Shown here one piece after another: positions 59,672 through 64,000 of a stretch of 64,000 nt of DNA. Position 1 is the first letter of the stretch. Every line of letters begins with the position of its first letter. Under the pieces are notes generated by a model. It saw only the letters and a program-made list of their open reading frames with translations, was not told the DNA's origin and ran no database searches. This DNA is from Gemmatimonas phototrophica (GTDB lineage Bacteria; Gemmatimonadota; Gemmatimonadetes; Gemmatimonadales; Gemmatimonadaceae), in NCBI GenBank assembly GCA_945869195.1, contig CAMBNV010000002.1, forward strand, positions 186,001 through 250,000, in the 5' to 3' direction. Both the position numbers and the translations under genes were made by a program.

Positions 59672-60852
59672 TCCATCTGTCTCCGGATGAACGTCGGGAT
59701 CTCCATATCACTCAGATCCTCGATGAGCCGCGTCGACGGACGCGGCCTCGGTGCGGCGTTGCTCGCGCTGCCGGCGACGCCGACGTTGGCCCCGTCCGTG
59801 GCGCTGCGATGACCGCGCGCAGCATCGAGAGAGATGACCGGGGTCGCGCCGCCGCGACCGACCAGCAGTCCGCTCGGCTGCTGCACCTTCTTCTCCTCGA
59901 ATCCCGTGGCGATGACCGTGACGCGCACTTCGCCCTGCATCGCCGGCTCGCTGACCGCGCCGAAGATAATCTCGCACTCCTCCCCCACCGCTTCCTTCAC
60001 AATATCGGAGATCGTATTCACGTCGCCGAGCGTCATCTCGTCGCCGCCGGTGATATTGATCAGCACACCGCGCGCGCCAGCGATTGTCACGCTGTCGAGC
60101 AGCGGGCTCTCAATCGCCATCTTGGCGGCGTCGACGGCGCGATTCTCACCGCGACCGATGCCGGTGCCCATAATCGCCGAGCCTCCGTCCTTCATCACGG
60201 TGCGGACGTCGGCGAAGTCGACGTTCACGATGCCGGCCTGCGTGATGATGCTCGAGATGCCACCGGTCGCCTGCAGCAGGACCTCGTCGGCCTTCTTGAG
60301 CGCGTCCTGGAACGGGATCCCCTTGCCCACCACGGCGAGGAGTCGCTCGTTCGGCACGATGATCATCGTGTCGACAAACTTGGCCATCTCAAGGATGCCT
60401 TCGTCGGCCTGGCGCATGCGCTTGCGGCCTTCAAAGAGGAACGGCTTAGTCACGATGCCGACCGTAAGCGCGCCGGCTTCGCGCGCCAACTCACAGACGA
60501 TTGGGGCCGCTCCGGTGCCAGTGCCGCCGCCCATGCCGCAGGTCACGAACACCAGGTCAGCGCCCGCGATGGTCCGCGCCACCTCGTCGCGGTTCTCCTC
60601 GATCGCCTGACGCCCGATTTCCGGCCGAGCGCCCGCGCCGAGTCCCCGCGTGAGCTTCTTGCCAATCTGAATCTTCACATCGCTCTTCGATGCGAGCAAC
60701 GCCTGCGCATCGGTGTTCACCGAGATGAACTCGACGCCCGCGAGGTGCTCCTCGATCATGCGATTGACGGCATTGCCGCCACCGCCGCCGACACCGACCA
60801 CCTTCATCCGCGCGTGCTGCGTCGCGTTGTCCTCGAATTCGAAGATGCTCAT
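59668..60852 (-). CDS. ftsZ: Cell division protein FtsZ
   Basis: FtsZ forms the division ring. The 394-residue GTPase has [15 protein letters not shown], the tubulin signature [12 protein letters not shown] and IPTFIRRQ at the C-terminus, the peptide that binds FtsA. The ATG at 60852 has GGAG eleven bases upstream. It is separated from ftsA by 311 bases, longer than elsewhere in the cluster, so it may have its own promoter. Confidence 0.97.
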   Translation of the reverse strand: MSIFEFEDNATQHARMKVVGVGGGGGNAVNRMIEEHLAGVEFISVNTDAQALLASKSDVKIQIGKKLTRGLGAGARPEIGRQAIEENRDEVARTIAGADLVFVTCGMGGGTGTGAAPIVCELAREAGALTVGIVTKPFLFEGRKRMRQADEGILEMAKFVDTMIIVPNERLLAVVGKGIPFQDALKKADEVLLQATGGISSIITQAGIVNVDFADVRTVMKDGGSAIMGTGIGRGENRAVDAAKMAIESPLLDSVTIAGARGVLINITGGDEMTLGDVNTISDIVKEAVGEECEIIFGAVSEPAMQGEVRVTVIATGFEEKKVQQPSGLLVGRGGATPVISLDAARGHRSATDGANVGVAGSASNAAPRPRPSTRLIEDLSDMEIPTFIRRQMD

Positions 60853-61163
60853 CGGGGGTGATGCTCCATCGGTCGGGCGTTGGGGTCGCTCAGGGTCGTC
60901 GGCTACGTCGCAGAAGAATATAGTCCGGTGTGCACCGACTTCACGACAGGGTGACGAACAGCGGGTCGGTTCGGAAACCTCGACGCGCCGATCCGTTATC
61001 CACTCTCGATCGCCGATTGGCTCACATTTGTGATTCCTTGAGCGGCGCGCGCCGACGACGAAATGGAGGCACCCGTCGCGAGCAGGCGGGGGGATCGCCC
61101 TACCCGCGAAGAAGGCCGCCGAATGGGCGGCCTTCTCACCACCCCCTGGTCCTCGAGGCCTTC
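60853..61163. other. 311-base gap between ftsA and ftsZ, no gene seen
   Basis: The gap holds a strong hairpin just after ftsA (61111-61135) and a possible -10 TATATT at 60922-60917, about 65 bases before ftsZ. A weak -35 (GTGAAG at 60944-60939) is 16 bases upstream. I see no convincing small open reading frame. The region probably carries the ftsZ promoter and control sites. Confidence 0.5.
61111..61135 (-). terminator. Hairpin after ftsA
   Basis: Ten base pairs (GAAGGCCGCC against GGCGGCCTTC) close a five-base loop on the minus strand, about 30 bases past the ftsA stop. The next bases are TTCGCG, so there is no long T tract. It may be a partial terminator or stabilise the end of the ftsA mRNA. 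Confidence 0.5.
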
Positions 61164-62429
61164 CTAGAAAAAATCCTGCAGCCAAGACTTGAAGCGCGCC
61201 GCGAGATTATCGATCGACGGGCCAGCGTTCCCAAGACTAATCCGCCGCCCCTTCCCTCCGTTCGACCCCAGCGCAACGCGGTGTGCGCCGTATTGCACGA
61301 GGCCCGTTACGGTAGCGAAGCGCGGACTCTGTACCGAGTCAGCAAGTCCTCCCAGGAACTCACCGGGGATGCCGATCCGGGACCCCAAGCCAAAAACATC
61401 GTTCGCGAGCGCGGCGGTGCCGGGCTGCGCGGAGGCACCACCGGTGACCACGATACCCGCGGAAAGTTTCTTGATGAGCCCCGCCTGCTCGATGTCACGC
61501 AGTACGAGCTCGAATATCTCTTGCGTACGCTGATGGATGATGTGGGCGAGTAGAGAGCGGGGGATCTCTCGCTCACCCTGCGCCCCGGTGCTTGGCAACC
61601 GAATCTTCTCGGTGTGTGGCACGAGCGACTCGAACGCCGCACCGTACTGCTCCTTGAGGCGCTCCGCGTCCGACTGCGTCACGCCGAGGCCGTGTACGAT
61701 GTCGCTCGTCACGTTGAGTCCGCCGTAGTTGACGGTGCCGAGGTGACGGATTTTGCCCTCGAGGAAGACGGCAACGTCGGTGGTGCCGGCGCCCATCTCC
61801 ACGAGCGCGACGCCCAGCTCCTTCTCGTCGTCAGTGAGCACGCTGAGCGCGCTCGCGAGCGGCTCGAGCACAAGCTCCTGTACCCGGTAGCCGGAGCGCT
61901 CAACGGCCTTGCGCAGGTTCATCGCCGGCGAGGAACCGATCGTGACGAGGTACATCTCGGTCTCGAGCCGTGTGCCGATCATGCCAATCGGGTCGCGCAC
62001 GCCGACGTTCTTGTCGACGGTGTACTCCTGCGGGATCGCATGAATCAGCTCGCGGTCCTGCGGGATCGCCTGTGCGCGGGCCACGGCATTGGCACGCTCG
62101 ACGTCCGCCCGCGTGATCTCTGCCCCCGTCACCGACGCGATGCCAGTGGACGTCATCGCTTGGACATGTTCGCCCGCGATCCCCGCGTACACGCTCTCGA
62201 CTCGCGCACCGGCCATCTGTTCGGCGTCTTGCATGGCCTTGGTGATCGAACGCATGGTCTCCTCGATGTCGGCCACGACGCCCTTGCGGAGCCCCGTGGT
62301 GCGCGACTGTCCTACACCGAGGATGTTGACGGTGGGATGTTTGGGCAGATCACCACTCACCTCCGCGATGACGGCGGTGGTTTTGGCGGATCCGATGTCG
62401 AGGCCAGCGACGAGACGGTCGAGGTTCAT
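61164..62429 (-). CDS. ftsA: Cell division protein FtsA
   Basis: FtsA is the actin-like protein that anchors FtsZ to the membrane. The 421-residue sequence has [18 protein letters not shown], the nucleotide loop [24 protein letters not shown] and an amphipathic C-terminal helix ending FKSWLQDFF that would bind the membrane. It starts six bases after ftsQ. Confidence 0.95.
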   Translation of the reverse strand: MNLDRLVAGLDIGSAKTTAVIAEVSGDLPKHPTVNILGVGQSRTTGLRKGVVADIEETMRSITKAMQDAEQMAGARVESVYAGIAGEHVQAMTSTGIASVTGAEITRADVERANAVARAQAIPQDRELIHAIPQEYTVDKNVGVRDPIGMIGTRLETEMYLVTIGSSPAMNLRKAVERSGYRVQELVLEPLASALSVLTDDEKELGVALVEMGAGTTDVAVFLEGKIRHLGTVNYGGLNVTSDIVHGLGVTQSDAERLKEQYGAAFESLVPHTEKIRLPSTGAQGEREIPRSLLAHIIHQRTQEIFELVLRDIEQAGLIKKLSAGIVVTGGASAQPGTAALANDVFGLGSRIGIPGEFLGGLADSVQSPRFATVTGLVQYGAHRVALGSNGGKGRRISLGNAGPSIDNLAARFKSWLQDFF

Positions 62430-62435
62430 TGGGTT

Positions 62436-63176
62436 CTATGGGAGTCTGGCGACCACCTGATCACGGAACCGGAGATCCAGTTCAGCGACGAGGAGGGCGC
62501 GACGGGCGAGATCACGTTCGACGGTCAAAAGCTCAGCGAGCCGCGCCGCCGTAACGTCAGCGAGCGCGAGCACACGGTATTCATTGAGCACGAGAACGAC
62601 GTCGCCGTGGGCGCCACGCCGTGCTTCGCTTACGCGGGCGAAGAGCGACGGGGTTTCCGCGCGCACCTCCGCGAGCAGGCGGAGGAGCAACGTATCCCGT
62701 GTCGCAAGCACCGGGAGATCCACGTCGATGCGCGTGGGATCCACCGGCAGCGATCCCCCTGCCGCATCGGTAACGACGAGGCCCTGTGCGCTCTTCACCA
62801 GCGCCACGGGCAAGTTCTCGGTCACGCGAACGACGAGGGTTCCTGGGAGCCTCCGCGCAATGCGCACGTCGCGCACCTGCGGATGCTCCTTCACTCGCGT
62901 CACGAGGGGCGATACGTCGTCCCAGATGGACGCCATCGTGTCGACCCTCAACTGCGAAACGATTTCGTCGGGCGAGGCGTAACGGGCACCTTCGATCACC
63001 ACACGCCGCACACGGAAGAAATCCAGTTGCTGCAGGAGCATCCGACCCCACCAGGGTGAGGCCAAGAGGCCCGCCACCAGAAGGAGCTGGCCGATACGCC
63101 GCACCCGTTTGCGCCACCGTGGCTCCCCGAGGGCGCCCCGATTGTCTCCACGTTCGCTGTCGCTACGTATCGCCAT
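62436..63176 (-). CDS. ftsQ: Cell division protein FtsQ (DivIB)
   Basis: FtsQ is a bitopic septal protein that links early and late division proteins. The 246-residue product has a basic cytoplasmic N-terminus, one membrane helix (IGQLLLVAGLLASPWWG), a POTRA domain beginning FFRVRRVVIEGARYASPDEIV, and a beta domain to LDLRFRDQVVARLP. The ATG at 63176 is seven bases after murC. No murB or ddl gene lies between murC and ftsQ. Confidence 0.9.
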   Translation of the reverse strand: MAIRSDSERGDNRGALGEPRWRKRVRRIGQLLLVAGLLASPWWGRMLLQQLDFFRVRRVVIEGARYASPDEIVSQLRVDTMASIWDDVSPLVTRVKEHPQVRDVRIARRLPGTLVVRVTENLPVALVKSAQGLVVTDAAGGSLPVDPTRIDVDLPVLATRDTLLLRLLAEVRAETPSLFARVSEARRGAHGDVVLVLNEYRVLALADVTAARLAELLTVERDLARRALLVAELDLRFRDQVVARLP

Positions 63177-63183
63177 CGACGTG

Positions 63184-64000
63184 CTACGCGGAAAGCCGGG
63201 CGAGGAGTTCGGGGCCAGCCTTCGTGATGTCCCCTGCTCCGACCGTGAGCACGACGTCACCCTCGCGGACGAGGTCCGCGAGCGCTTCGGCCATGTTCGT
63301 GCGCGAGCCCTCCCAGGCGGGTGCGCGCCCGGCGGCGGTGGCCGCGTCCGCGATGAGCTTGCTCGTCACGCCAGGCACGGGTTGTTCGCGCGCCGGATAT
63401 ATCTCGGCGAGCGCGATCACGTCGGCGCCGGCGAGCGCCTCACCGAACTCGCGCGCAAAGTCGCGCGTGCGCGAAAAGAGGTGCGGCTGGAACGCGACGA
63501 CGATACGGCGCCCGGGGTACGCTTCGCGCGCCGCGGCAAGCGTTGCCGCGAGCTCGGTGGGGTGATGCGCGTAGTCGTCGACCACCTGCACGCCCTTCAC
63601 CGACCCAAGACGCTGAAAGCGCCGCTCCGCGCCGACACACTGGGCGAGCCCAGTCGCCATGTCGGCGACCGTGAGCCCCCAGGGTCCGATCCCGCAGGCG
63701 AGCGCCGCGAGGGCGTTCCGCACGTTGTGTAGTCCAGGTACGCCGAGCGTCACCTCGCCAAGAGGATTGCCGTCCAACTGCACGCGGAAGATCGTGCGCC
63801 CCTCGACGTGACGGAGGTCTCGGGCCACGAGCCGCGCATCGGCGCCCGTGACACCGTAGCGCATCACCTCGGCGGTGGACGGCGTTGCCAGCGTGTTCGC
63901 GCCAGGATCGTCGGCACAGAGCACGATGTAGCGCGCACGTTGGACGTATTCCGAGAAGGTGTCGCGGATGTCTTGCAGATCGCGATAAATGTCGAGGTGA
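63184..64000 (-). CDS. murC: UDP-N-acetylmuramate-L-alanine ligase MurC (5' end cut by window)
   Basis: MurC adds L-alanine to UDP-MurNAc. The visible 271 residues hold the central and C-terminal domains: HLDIY at the cut edge, VPGLHNVRNALAALAC, VDDYAHHPTELAATL and FQPHLFSRTRDFA, all Mur ligase blocks. The N-terminal UDP-binding domain and ATP loop are missing beyond 64000. It heads the visible murC-ftsQ-ftsA-ftsZ run. Confidence 0.95.
   Translation of the reverse strand, partial: HLDIYRDLQDIRDTFSEYVQRARYIVLCADDPGANTLATPSTAEVMRYGVTGADARLVARDLRHVEGRTIFRVQLDGNPLGEVTLGVPGLHNVRNALAALACGIGPWGLTVADMATGLAQCVGAERRFQRLGSVKGVQVVDDYAHHPTELAATLAAAREAYPGRRIVVAFQPHLFSRTRDFAREFGEALAGADVIALAEIYPAREQPVPGVTSKLIADAATAAGRAPAWEGSRTNMAEALADLVREGDVVLTVGAGDITKAGPELLARLSA

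Noticed and set aside
60853..61185. Longer FtsZ from an upstream start
   Set aside because: The open frame continues upstream, but the extension is arginine- and proline-rich and FtsZ normally begins near the chosen ATG.
61614..63059. 481-residue plus-strand open frame
   Set aside because: Antisense to ftsA and ftsQ, both certain.

Overview
The window is a dense, GC-rich bacterial chromosome segment carrying only housekeeping and metabolic genes. There is no phage, insertion sequence, CRISPR array, rRNA or tRNA that I can see. About 53 genes are supported; all but two (mazG at 41807-42598 and a SET-domain gene at 52945-53478) lie on the minus strand. The cell is Gram-negative: it has a TonB-dependent receptor, other outer-membrane barrel proteins, lipoproteins and periplasmic enzymes. 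It also has HPr kinase with a mannose-family PTS, methylmalonyl-CoA mutase, a large exported BNR/VPS10-type repeat protein and SelB. This mixture suggests Gemmatimonadota, but that is inference from gene content and not a phylogenetic result.

Layout, by coordinate. 1-3716: selB (cut by the left edge), recO and an M48 membrane protease. 3800-8763: a cobalamin uptake operon, btuF-btuC-btuD-btuB in transcription order, preceded by a cobalamin riboswitch whose expression platform hides the btuF ribosome binding site. 8764-11643: metK, a DUF151 nuclease and a membrane-anchored protein of unknown function. 11730-17370: raiA, hprK, PTS EIIA-EIIB-EIIC-EIID, ptsH and ptsI in one tight operon. 17374-22316: riboflavin genes ribD-ribE-ribBA-ribH, then nusB and a glycosyltransferase. 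22325-30014: an outer-membrane protein, purM, a PfkB kinase, argS, an FmdB-type zinc ribbon, methylmalonyl-CoA mutase and fructose-1,6-bisphosphatase. 30067-41691: comEC, two tRNA methylthiotransferases, a receiver-histidine kinase, two cell-surface proteins, cdd, deoB and alr. 41807-49705: mazG, a two-domain aldehyde dehydrogenase (ALDH16 type), deoC, asnS, a periplasmic asparaginase and a hydrolase. 49805-58344: the BNR-repeat protein, the SET-domain gene, recG, ftsY and a membrane protein. 58406-64000: M23 peptidase, ftsZ, ftsA, ftsQ and murC (cut by the right edge), part of a division and cell wall cluster.

Many neighbouring genes share ATGA, GTGA, TTGA or TGATG stop/start overlaps, so translational coupling is the rule. 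Functional links visible here are B12 uptake with a B12-dependent mutase, deoxyribonucleoside breakdown (Cdd, DeoB, DeoC, and an aldehyde dehydrogenase placed to remove acetaldehyde), and PTS signalling beside ribosome hibernation. The points most worth a second look are the riboswitch with its predicted SD-sequestering switch, the SET-domain protein, the deoC-ALDH16 pair, the raiA-hprK-PTS operon, and a 15-base motif shared by the leaders of metK and ftsY. I did not find a clearly undescribed multi-gene system.
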